From DATDRQ01 sp035291645 (GTDB lineage Bacteria > Chloroflexota > Anaerolineae > Anaerolineales > UBA4823), in contig DATDRQ010000277.1 of NCBI GenBank assembly GCA_035291645.1, positions 1 to 19,666 of the forward strand: DNA of 19,666 nt, read 5' to 3'. Below, one piece after another: positions 13,591 through 19,666 of the stretch. Numbering within the stretch: position 1 is the first letter of the stretch; the number at the start of each line of letters is the position of its first letter. The notes below the pieces were generated by a model, which saw only the letters and a list, made by a program, of their open reading frames with translations, made no database searches and had not been told where the DNA came from. Position numbers and translations under genes: made by a program.

Positions 13591-14235
13591 ATGGAAATTA
13601 ACTGGTATGGATTGTCCTGTTTCCGGCTGACCGAACGGGGCATGGCAAGCGTCGTCACCGATCCCTACGAGCACCGGGAGGTCGGTTTCGAACCTCTAAA
13701 ATTGCGAGCCGAGATCGTGACGGTCAGCCATGCAAGCCCCGGTCACGGCAACACTTCCGCTGTCAAAGGAACCTCGCGCGTGATCACCGGTCCCGGCGAA
13801 TACGAGATCGGCGGGGTTTTCATTACGGGTGTCCAAACCAACGGTAAAGGCAAGCGGGATGCGGATGAGGTCCGAAACACCCTGTACGTCTTCGACTTCG
13901 ACGGCGTCACCATCGCCCACCTGGGCGACCTGAGCCGGGTACCCAGCCAGACTGAAATCGAAGCCCTGGGCGAGGTGCACGTCGCATTGGTACCGGTCGG
14001 TGGAGGCGGCGGGCTGAATGCGTCCAAGGCAGCCGAGATGGTCAGCCTGCTCGAGCCCGGCATCGTCATCCCCATGCACTACCAGGTGAGCGGCAGCAGC
14101 CTGAAGCTGGCGCCCCTCAATAAGTTCTTGAAAGAGATGGGCGTCGGCGAGATCGCGCCAGAGCCTTCCCTCAAAGTCACCCGCAGCACCGTTCCCGAGG
14201 AAACCAGGGTGGTGGTGTTGGAGTACAAACGCTAG
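13591..14235 (+). CDS. Metallo-beta-lactamase-fold protein (UlaG-like, COG2220 type) with degraded zinc motif
   Basis: 214 residues. The fold is clear: MEINWYGLSCFRL, TDPYEHREVGF, an ITGPGEYEIGGVFITG segment typical of this subgroup, HLGDLSRVPS and VIPMHYQ. The metal-binding HxHxDH is changed to H47-A-S-P-G-H52: the second His is Ser and the Asp is Gly. Two of four ligands are thus missing, while the later Asp (HLGD) and His (PMHY) remain. It may bind one metal, or none, and act as a binder rather than a hydrolase. GGAG lies five bases before ATG. The next gene starts 19 bases downstream with a good SD, so the two are likely cotranscribed. A canonical paralogue is at 17427-18110. Confidence 0.87.
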   Translation: MEINWYGLSCFRLTERGMASVVTDPYEHREVGFEPLKLRAEIVTVSHASPGHGNTSAVKGTSRVITGPGEYEIGGVFITGVQTNGKGKRDADEVRNTLYVFDFDGVTIAHLGDLSRVPSQTEIEALGEVHVALVPVGGGGGLNASKAAEMVSLLEPGIVIPMHYQVSGSSLKLAPLNKFLKEMGVGEIAPEPSLKVTRSTVPEETRVVVLEYKR

Positions 14236-14254
14236 ACACACCAGGAGCGAGGCA

Positions 14255-14557
14255 GTGGCGGTCAAGATACTCATGTCGTGGGATATCGTGCCCGGACGGG
14301 AACAGGAATACTTCGAGTTCATGGTGCGCGAGTTCATCCCGGGTATCCAGCGCTTAGGGCTGGAACCTACCGATGCCTGGTTCACCATGTACGGGAACCA
14401 GCCCCAGATCATCGCCGGGGCGCAAATGCCCAACAAACAGGCTATCGATCACGTGCTCGAATCGACCGAATGGCTATCCCTATCCGAAAGGCTGTTGAAT
14501 TTCGTCACCGGCTTCACCTACAAGATCGTATCTGCCCGTAAAGGTCTACAAATGTAG
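14255..14557 (+). CDS. Small hypothetical protein, dimeric alpha/beta-barrel-like
   Basis: 100 residues, GTG start with AGGAG seven bases upstream. The pattern MAVKILMSWDIVPGREQEYFEF, a helix with EFIPGIQRLGL, PTDAWFTMYGN, PQIIAGAQM, then ESTEWLSLSERLLNFVTGF and TYKIV (split here for brevity) fits the beta-alpha-beta-beta-alpha-beta ferredoxin-like monomers of the dimeric alpha/beta-barrel superfamily (ABM/NIPSNAP/EthD-like). No heme or cofactor ligand is evident. It follows the degenerate metallo-beta-lactamase-fold gene by 19 bases, which suggests a shared operon and possibly a shared role. Function unknown. Confidence 0.75.
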   Translation: MAVKILMSWDIVPGREQEYFEFMVREFIPGIQRLGLEPTDAWFTMYGNQPQIIAGAQMPNKQAIDHVLESTEWLSLSERLLNFVTGFTYKIVSARKGLQM

Positions 14558-14584
14558 GGTTGCAATTGTAGCCGGGGATCTTTG

Positions 14585-14626
14585 GATTTTTAATTATTGA
14601 TTTCAGATTGTCGATTTCTGTTTGAA
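14585..14626. repeat. Second AT-rich 7-bp-period repeat array, overlapping the mutY start
   Basis: GATT recurs every 7 bases at 14585, 14599, 14606 and 14613, with weakened units at 14592 (AATT) and 14620 (GTTT). It has the same period and core as the GATT half of the array between the tRNA genes. It has only one orientation here. It ends over the TTG start codon of mutY and fills the space where an SD should be. Confidence 0.7.
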
Positions 14627-15731
14627 ACCCAAACCCACCGTAAAGAACCAACCAACGGCGCTGGCCGGACGGCTGCTCGCCTGGTACGAGCGTAACGCCC
14701 GGCAGCTGCCGTGGCGCGGCCATCCCGATCCATACGCCGTGTGGGTCTCGGAGATCATGCTCCAGCAGACCCGGGTGGAAACGGCCATCCCTTACTTCTT
14801 GAGGTGGATGGAGCGTTTCCCCACCATCCCGGACCTGGCAGCTGCGTCACAGCAAGAGGCGCTGGCAGCCTGGGAGGGGCTGGGCTACTATAGCCGGGTG
14901 CGCAACCTGCACCGCGCCGCCCAGATCCTGGTTGCCGGGCACGCTGGCGAGCTGCCCGGCGACCCGCAAACCCTGCGCCACTTGCCGGGGATCGGCCGCT
15001 ATACTGCGGCAGCCATCGCCTCGATCGCCTTCGGCAGCGACGTTCCCGCCCTGGATGGCAACATCCGCCGGGTGCTGGCGCGGATTTTCGACGTGGACCT
15101 GCCCGCCCGTTCACCGCAGGGGGAACGGCGCCTGTGGGAGCTGGCGGCTGAACACCTGCCGCCCGGACGGGCCGGCGATTACAACCAGGCCTTGATGGAC
15201 CTGGGCGCGACGGTTTGCACCCCGCGCCAGCCGGACTGCCCGCACTGCCCGGTGAACGATCTGTGCGCGGCCTACGCCCTGGGCGTCCAGGAGCAACGAC
15301 CCGTCCTGAAGGCCAGACCCAGCCAGCCCCATTACACCGTCACCGCGGCGGTCATCCAACGGGACGGGCAGGTGCTGATCGCCAGGCGCCCTGCGGACGG
15401 ATTGCTGGGCGGGTTGTGGGAGTTCCCGGGCGGCAAGCTGCAGCCCGGCGAGGACCTGGCCGCCTGCTTGCGGCGCGAGATCAAAGAAGAGCTGGACGCC
15501 GAGGTCGCCGTACACGGCCAGATCGGGGTCTACAATCACGCCTACACCCACTTCCGGGTTACGCTGCACGCTTTTCGCTGCAGCCTGGAACGGGGCGAGC
15601 CGCGCAACCTGGAACACGCCGCCCTGGCCTGGGCGCCGCCCGATGCGCTGGAGGCTTACCCGATGGGCAAGATCGACCGCGCCATCGCCACCCGGCTGGC
15701 CTCTACAGATGAACTGAAACCATCCAAATAA
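14622..15731 (+). CDS. mutY: A/G-specific adenine DNA glycosylase with intact Nudix box
   Basis: 369 residues. Removes adenine opposite 8-oxoguanine in base-excision repair. Glycosylase domain: WYERNARQLPWR, EIMLQQTRV (catalytic Glu E44), the helix-hairpin-helix LPGIGRYTAAAIASIAFG (121-138) and ALDGNIRRVLAR (catalytic Asp D145). The 4Fe-4S loop is C199-x6-C206-x2-C209-x5-C215. The C-terminal Nudix domain (from about 236) carries GGKLQPGE then REIKEEL: G271, E277, R285, E286, E289 and E290 all match GX5EX7REUXEE, with Asp instead of the late Gly. Most MutY C-domains have lost this box. The only plausible start is TTG 14622: no ATG or GTG occurs before the conserved region and no SD is visible, because a repeat array occupies that site. 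Confidence 0.94.
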   Translation: MKPKPTVKNQPTALAGRLLAWYERNARQLPWRGHPDPYAVWVSEIMLQQTRVETAIPYFLRWMERFPTIPDLAAASQQEALAAWEGLGYYSRVRNLHRAAQILVAGHAGELPGDPQTLRHLPGIGRYTAAAIASIAFGSDVPALDGNIRRVLARIFDVDLPARSPQGERRLWELAAEHLPPGRAGDYNQALMDLGATVCTPRQPDCPHCPVNDLCAAYALGVQEQRPVLKARPSQPHYTVTAAVIQRDGQVLIARRPADGLLGGLWEFPGGKLQPGEDLAACLRREIKEELDAEVAVHGQIGVYNHAYTHFRVTLHAFRCSLERGEPRNLEHAALAWAPPDALEAYPMGKIDRAIATRLASTDELKPSK

Positions 15732-15755
15732 CAGCCGTCCATCCATCGCTTTCAG

Positions 15756-16868
15756 ATGATAAATTATCTAATCGACGCCCATCAAGACCTGGCCTGGAAC
15801 ATGCTCACCTTCGGGCGAGACTACACCCGCCCGGCGGCGGAGACCCGCAGGCTGGAGCACGGCAGCCTGGCGCGGCGCGAGAACGGCGATACCCTGCTGG
15901 GCTGGCCCGAATACCAGCAGGGACGGGTGGCGCTGGTCTTCGCCACTCTATTCGCCGCCCCGCTACGGCGCAAGGAAGGTGAATGGGATACCCAGGTCTA
16001 CGGCAGCCTGGCTCAAGCCCGAAAACTTTATTCCGCCCAGCTGGACGCTTACCACCGGCTGGTCGACGAGCACCCAGACAAGTTCCAGCTGGTCCTGGAC
16101 CGGACCGGTCTGGAAAACCTGCTTGCACACTGGGAAGAGCCAGGAACAGACGCAGCCGGAGGCGAGCCAGGCCATCCGGTTGGGCTGGTGATCCTGATGG
16201 AAGGGGCCGAGGCGGTGGGCGAACCTGAGGAACTCGAGCAGTGGTGGGCGCGCGGGGTGCGGCTGATCGGCCCGGCCTGGGCCGGCACGCGCTTCTGCGG
16301 CGGCACGCGCGAACCCGGCCCGCTCACCTCGGAAGGTTTTGCCCTGCTGGAGGGGATGGCCGAGTTAGGCTTCACCCTGGATATCAGCCACATGGATGAA
16401 AAAGCCGCCCTCCAGGCGCTGGACGCCTACCCGCTGCAGGTGATCGCTTCGCATTCCAACGCGGCTGCCTTATTGAAAGGCACGGACAGCAACCGCTTCC
16501 TTACCGACCCGGTGCTGCACAGCCTGCTCGAGCGTGGCGGCATCGCCGGTGTTGTGCCGTTCAACAAGTTCCTGGTGTGGGGCTGGCGTCCGGAAGACGG
16601 GCGCCAGGCGGTTACTTTGAAGCACGTCGCCGACCAGATCGACTACATCTGCCAGATGGCCGGGGATGCCCGCCATACCGGCATCGGCAGCGACTTCGAC
16701 GGCGGCTTCGGCCTGCAGGCCGTCCCGGCAGAGATCGACACGATCGCCGATGTGCACAAATTGTCTCCTCTCCTGAGTGAAAGGGGGTATACTGAAGAAG
16801 ACATTGCCGCCATCCTGGGAGGCAACTGGCTTTCGCTGCTCAAGCAGAGCCTGCCTGATTCGGCCTGA
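15756..16868 (+). CDS. Membrane dipeptidase-like protein (peptidase family M19)
   Basis: 370 residues, the usual length. Dinuclear zinc site of renal-dipeptidase-type enzymes: H9 and D11 (IDAHQDLAW), E149 (LMEGAE), H212 (LDISHMDE), H233 (IASHSNAAAL) and the late GIGSDFDGG Asp. The active site is complete. No signal peptide or membrane anchor, so it is likely cytoplasmic, as in other bacterial members that cut dipeptides, including those with D-residues at the C-terminal position. SD before ATG 15756 is weak. It is 24 bases after mutY and 6 bases before the next gene, suggesting a three-gene transcript. Confidence 0.93.
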   Translation: MINYLIDAHQDLAWNMLTFGRDYTRPAAETRRLEHGSLARRENGDTLLGWPEYQQGRVALVFATLFAAPLRRKEGEWDTQVYGSLAQARKLYSAQLDAYHRLVDEHPDKFQLVLDRTGLENLLAHWEEPGTDAAGGEPGHPVGLVILMEGAEAVGEPEELEQWWARGVRLIGPAWAGTRFCGGTREPGPLTSEGFALLEGMAELGFTLDISHMDEKAALQALDAYPLQVIASHSNAAALLKGTDSNRFLTDPVLHSLLERGGIAGVVPFNKFLVWGWRPEDGRQAVTLKHVADQIDYICQMAGDARHTGIGSDFDGGFGLQAVPAEIDTIADVHKLSPLLSERGYTEEDIAAILGGNWLSLLKQSLPDSA

Positions 16869-16874
16869 TCCGGC

Positions 16875-17384
16875 ATGAGAAAAATCCCCAATGGTTTTGC
16901 CAACGGCTACCGCACCCACCTGGGCTTGCTGCTCACCCTGGTGGGACTGGTGATTTTCCTGATCGGCGCGGTGCCTGGTTTATTCGGCCTGGACCGCAGC
17001 CCGGTGATCGGTTTCGTGCAGATCGCGGTGTTCCTGATCGGGCTGGGGATCATCTGCGTAGGGGGCTTTTTTACCATGAACAGCCTGTGGCGCGGGGAAG
17101 AGAAGACGATCGTGGCGGACATCGGCCTGAGGCTGGTCAGCACCGGCTACGTCATCGCCGTGGTCAGCGGCCTGGCGGATATCTTCGGCTTCGGCAGCAT
17201 GCTCTTTACCGATATCCCCTACTTCGGTCCCTGGCAGGCCGGCGGCGTCCTGTTCGGCGAGATCGTCATCATCCTGGGATTCCTGTTACAGATCCCCTAC
17301 CGAAAACACATGCCTGCCCCGGATCAAACCGAGCAGCCAACCTCCGCAGAAGAACACGATCCAATCGTGATTAGCATGGATTGA
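16875..17384 (+). CDS. Four-helix integral membrane protein, function unknown
   Basis: 169 residues with four hydrophobic segments: about 15-35 (THLGLLLTLVGLVIFLIGAV), 46-66 (GFVQIAVFLIGLGIICVGGF), 83-103 (LRLVSTGYVIAVVSGLADIF) and 120-138 (AGGVLFGEIVIILGFLLQI). A hydrophilic, acidic C-terminal tail of about 28 residues follows. No motif is recognised. It starts six bases after the M19 gene without an SD of its own, so translation is probably coupled. Likely expressed together with the dipeptidase; a functional link is only inferred from position. Confidence 0.78.
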   Translation: MRKIPNGFANGYRTHLGLLLTLVGLVIFLIGAVPGLFGLDRSPVIGFVQIAVFLIGLGIICVGGFFTMNSLWRGEEKTIVADIGLRLVSTGYVIAVVSGLADIFGFGSMLFTDIPYFGPWQAGGVLFGEIVIILGFLLQIPYRKHMPAPDQTEQPTSAEEHDPIVISMD

Positions 17385-17426
17385 GGCACTGGCCGCCTCG
17401 CATTTACTCCTTTTCAGGAGCGCAAA

Positions 17427-18110
17427 ATGAGCTTTACCATCATCTGGCACGGACATGCGGCCATTGGACTGGAGACGGGCGGCTACCGCCTGCTGGTCGA
17501 TCCCTACATGAGCGAGAACCCATCCTGCGAAACCAACCCGGAGCAGGCCGAGGCGGACTACATCCTGTTGAGCCACGGGCACGGCGATCACCTGGGCGAC
17601 ACCCTGGCGATCGCCCGGCGCACCGGCGCCATGGTGATCACCAATTTCGAGATCGCCAACTGGCTGGAGGAGCAAGGGGTTAAAGTCCACGCCCAGCACA
17701 TTGGCGGGGGGTTCCGGCATCCATTCGGCTATCTCAAGCTGACCAACGCTCTGCATGGGTCCGGGCTGCCCGGCGGGCATTACGGGGGCAATCCAGCCGG
17801 CTTCCTGCTCACCACCAATGACGGACAGAAAGTCTACCTGGCCTGCGACACCGGCCTGTTCGGGGATATGCGCCTGATCGGCGAAGAGGGCATCGATCTG
17901 GCGGTGCTGCCGATCGGCGATAACTACACCATGGGCCCGGACGACGCCCTGCGGGCGGTCAAACTGATCCAGCCGGTGCACGTCATCCCGGTCCACTACA
18001 ACACCTGGGAGTTGATCGCCCAGGACCCTCAGGCCTGGTCCAGGCGCGTGCAAGCGGAAACCAAGGCCCAGGTTCACGTCCTCGATCCAGGCGACAGCTT
18101 CACGCTTTAA
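17427..18110 (+). CDS. Metal-dependent hydrolase, metallo-beta-lactamase fold (UlaG-like)
   Basis: 227 residues. Canonical zinc motif HGHGDHLGD with H50, H52, D54 and H55; further ligands in TNALHGSG (His near 110), LACDTGLFGD (Asp) and VIPVHYNTW (His). N-terminal IIWHGHAAIGLETGGYRLLVDPY is typical of the PRK00685/UlaG branch (COG2220). These proteins are often annotated as L-ascorbate-6-phosphate lactonase-like, but most have other, unknown substrates, and no ascorbate genes are nearby. AGGAG sits seven bases before ATG. It probably belongs with the upstream membrane-protein gene (gap 42 bases). Confidence 0.93.
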   Translation: MSFTIIWHGHAAIGLETGGYRLLVDPYMSENPSCETNPEQAEADYILLSHGHGDHLGDTLAIARRTGAMVITNFEIANWLEEQGVKVHAQHIGGGFRHPFGYLKLTNALHGSGLPGGHYGGNPAGFLLTTNDGQKVYLACDTGLFGDMRLIGEEGIDLAVLPIGDNYTMGPDDALRAVKLIQPVHVIPVHYNTWELIAQDPQAWSRRVQAETKAQVHVLDPGDSFTL

Positions 18111-18166
18111 ACAGCCAGCTCTGGTGGCCCGTGTTGCCAGGGTGCACAATTTGGGCAATATCGGTC

Positions 18167-18175
18167 TGATATAAT
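18167..18175 (+). promoter_or_regulatory. Extended -10 promoter of the sulfite-oxidase-like gene
   Basis: TGATATAAT at 18167-18175, the same 9-base extended -10 as at 4367-4375. No -35 at the right distance. The predicted start is near 18182, five bases before the SD, so the leader is only about 15 bases. Confidence 0.65.
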
Positions 18176-18196
18176 TCACCCCATTTGGAGGTGATG

Positions 18197-18835
18197 ATGT
18201 TCGATAGTATTTTCAAGCGCCGGGAAGATGAAGACCGGGTGCGCAGCGAAGGACGCCTGCCGCCTGGACAGTCGCTCACCCAGAAGTTCCCGGTCCTGCA
18301 CTACGGGCCGGTGCCGCGCTTCAACCCGGCGACCTGGGACCTGCGCGCCTGGGGGGAGGTCGCCAGAGAGGTGCGCTGGAGATGGGACGAGTTCAACCAG
18401 CTGCCGCGCACCAGGATCGTTATGGATATCCACTGCGTGACGCGCTGGAGCAAATTCGACACCGAGTGGGAGGGCGTCTCGCTCAAGATTCTGATCGACC
18501 AGGGCTTGATCGAGCCACTGCCCAGCGCTAATTTCATCCTGCAGCACGCCGAGTACGGCTTCACCGTGAACGTGCCGCTGGAGGTGGCGTTGCAGGACAA
18601 TTTCCTGCTGGCGACGCACCATAACGGCGAGCCGATCACGCCCGACCACGGCTACCCGCTGCGCGCCGTGGTCGGGTACATCCCCAGCCAGCCCGGGCTG
18701 ATCACCCCCTACTTCTGGAAGGGCGCCAAGTGGCTGCGCGGCCTGCAGTTCCTGGCGCAAGACCGGCCTGGTTTCTGGGAACAGGCCGGCTACCACAACC
18801 GGGCGGACGTCTGGAAAGAGGAACGCTTCGGCTGA
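18197..18835 (+). CDS. Sulfite-oxidase-like molybdopterin oxidoreductase (short cytoplasmic type)
   Basis: 212 residues. Molybdopterin-binding oxidoreductase domain related to YedY/MsrP and sulfite oxidase. The predicted Mo-ligand Cys is C80 in MDIHCVTRWS. FPVLHYGPVPRF and AEYGFTVNVPLEVAL are conserved family segments, and GYPLRAVVGYIPSQPG and KWLRGLQF resemble the family's P-loop and core. There is no Tat signal and no heme domain, unlike YedY (MsrP), which is exported by Tat. Start: GGAGGTGA at 18187-18194 is a near-perfect SD, and ATG 18197 lies five bases after GGAGG. Earlier TTG 18185, GTG 18191 and ATG 18194 fall within or against it. Substrate unknown. An own promoter is seen, so it is independent of the upstream hydrolase. 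Confidence 0.9.
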   Translation: MFDSIFKRREDEDRVRSEGRLPPGQSLTQKFPVLHYGPVPRFNPATWDLRAWGEVAREVRWRWDEFNQLPRTRIVMDIHCVTRWSKFDTEWEGVSLKILIDQGLIEPLPSANFILQHAEYGFTVNVPLEVALQDNFLLATHHNGEPITPDHGYPLRAVVGYIPSQPGLITPYFWKGAKWLRGLQFLAQDRPGFWEQAGYHNRADVWKEERFG

Positions 18836-18883
18836 CCCCGGCTCAGCGGCGGCTTTTTCCCTCCCTTTCCAAAGGAGCCGATC

Positions 18884-19666
18884 TTGAAAGATTTTATAGA
18901 GCGCGCCCTCGACCTGGCGGTGCGGCGGGGTGCCCAGTATGCCGACGTACGCACCGTGCACACCCAGACCGAGAGCCTGGCGGTCAAGGACGGCGCGGTT
19001 GACTACATCGACCACGACGAATCGCTCGGTTTCGGCGTGCGTCTCCTGGCAGACGGCGCCTGGGGGTTCGCTTCCAGCCGGGAACTGGCTCCCGCGGAGG
19101 CCGAGCGGGTGGCGGACCAGGCATTGGAGATCGCCCGCGCTTCGGGCATGGTGCGGGGAGAAACCGTCGACCTGGGCCCGCCGGTCTCCAGCCGGGGCAG
19201 CTACCAGACGCCCATCCAGATCGATCCCTTCGGCGTTTCAATAGAAGAGAAGCTGAACCTGCTCCTGGCAGCCGACGCCGGGATGGGGCAGGTGCCGGGC
19301 GTGCGCACCCGCCGCTCCAACCTGACTTTCATCAAAGAGCAGAAATGGTTTGCCAACAGCGAGGGCGCCTTTACCGAGCAGACGATCAGCGAGGCCGGCG
19401 GCGGCATCCAGGCCACCGCAGTGGGGGATGGCGAGGTGCAGACGCGCTCCTACCCAACCTCCTTCGGGCGCCAGCAGGTCACCGCCGGTTGGGAGGCGGT
19501 CCTGTCCTGGGACCTGCCCGGCAACGCGGCGCGTATCGCCGGCCAGGCGGTCGCCCTGCTGACCGCCGACCCCTGCCCCAGCGAGATCATCACGACCGTC
19601 ATCCTGGGCGGCGACCAGGTCGCCCTGCAGGTGCACGAATCCTGCGGGCACCCGATCGAGCTCGAC
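18884..19666 (+). CDS. tldD: Metalloprotease TldD, N-terminal part
   Basis: The frame is open from TTG 18884 to the window end (261 residues). AAGGAG ends seven bases before TTG, which fixes this start. N-terminal helix KDFIERALDLAVRRGAQYAD, then AVKDGAVDYIDHDESLGFG and GWGF-like strands (AWGFASSRE) as in TldD/PmbA proteins. It ends in HESCGHPIELD: the zinc motif HExxGH at residues 251-256, which is characteristic of TldD and absent from its partner TldE/PmbA. With TldE it forms a cytoplasmic protease that digests unfolded peptides and matures some ribosomal peptides. TldE is expected just beyond the window. Confidence 0.94.
   Translation, partial: MKDFIERALDLAVRRGAQYADVRTVHTQTESLAVKDGAVDYIDHDESLGFGVRLLADGAWGFASSRELAPAEAERVADQALEIARASGMVRGETVDLGPPVSSRGSYQTPIQIDPFGVSIEEKLNLLLAADAGMGQVPGVRTRRSNLTFIKEQKWFANSEGAFTEQTISEAGGGIQATAVGDGEVQTRSYPTSFGRQQVTAGWEAVLSWDLPGNAARIAGQAVALLTADPCPSEIITTVILGGDQVALQVHESCGHPIELD

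Noticed and set aside
17427..18110. Ascorbate utilisation gene ulaG proper
   Set aside because: Only the fold and zinc motif match; no other ascorbate genes are present and this branch has many unrelated functions.
17286..18179. 297-codon open frame on the minus strand
   Set aside because: Antisense to the canonical UlaG-like hydrolase, with no family resemblance.
18831..18858. Possible terminator between the sulfite-oxidase-like gene and tldD
   Set aside because: The GCTGA/TCAGC stem has only five pairs and the five-T run starts six bases after it, so it is not a proper terminator.
18176..19015. 279-codon open frame on the minus strand
   Set aside because: Antisense to the sulfite-oxidase-like gene and the start of tldD, with a composition typical of antisense shadows.

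Overview
The window is ordinary-looking chromosomal DNA of a GC-rich bacterium. By my reading it is most likely a member of the Chloroflexota, class Anaerolineae. This is inferred from the gene mix: orphan family 1 substrate-binding lipoproteins with Thr/Pro-rich linkers, a LysM plus M23 protein, UlaG-like metallo-beta-lactamase-fold proteins, a short sulfite-oxidase-like protein, and AT-rich heptamer repeats in spacers. I could run no search, so this placement is not proven. All genes have bacterial signals: Shine-Dalgarno (SD) sites, TATAAT-type -10 boxes and rho-independent terminators.

Layout. 1-261 is the end of an M42 aminopeptidase. 284-1594 is a substrate-binding lipoprotein. 1721-2962 is a membrane-anchored LysM/M23 cell-wall protein with its own promoter and a strong terminator. 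Convergent to it (3049-4332, minus) is an alkaline-phosphatase-superfamily phosphodiesterase. Divergent from that gene is a second substrate-binding lipoprotein (4432-5922), followed closely by RNase HI (5938-6411). Then come a secreted CAP-domain protein (6480-7700), an isoprenylcysteine-methyltransferase-like membrane protein (7863-8582), a broken RibD-C reductase gene (8627-about 9080), a small ferredoxin-fold-like protein (9097-9387), a HAD-IIA phosphatase (9483-10253) and a beta-lactamase-fold serine hydrolase (10293-11519).

A gene-poor stretch (11520-11879) holds a minus-strand remnant of a membrane protein and a terminator. That terminator ends a minus-strand tRNA operon, Phe-Gly-Cys, with a near-consensus promoter at 12273-12301. 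The spacer between tRNA-Gly and tRNA-Cys is a hairpin-like array of exact 7-bp-period repeats. Beyond it are a minus-strand concanavalin-fold-like hypothetical gene, a small membrane protein behind a long structured leader, a metallo-beta-lactamase-fold protein with a degraded zinc motif paired with a small alpha/beta-barrel-like protein, and a mutY with an intact Nudix box. The window closes with an M19 dipeptidase, a four-helix membrane protein, a canonical UlaG-like hydrolase, a sulfite-oxidase-like molybdoenzyme and the first 261 residues of TldD.

How the genes work together. Most are housekeeping or scavenging functions: peptide and cell-wall turnover (M42, M23, M19, TldD), ligand binding (two lipoproteins without permeases here), DNA maintenance (RNase HI, MutY) and detoxification-type hydrolases. 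I see no defence island, CRISPR array, prophage, transposase or biosynthetic cluster. The most unusual signals are non-coding: the 7-bp-period arrays at two loci (one reaching into the mutY start), a perfect 14-bp inverted repeat, 11-bp direct repeats ahead of a structured leader, and a clearly decayed RibD-C gene.
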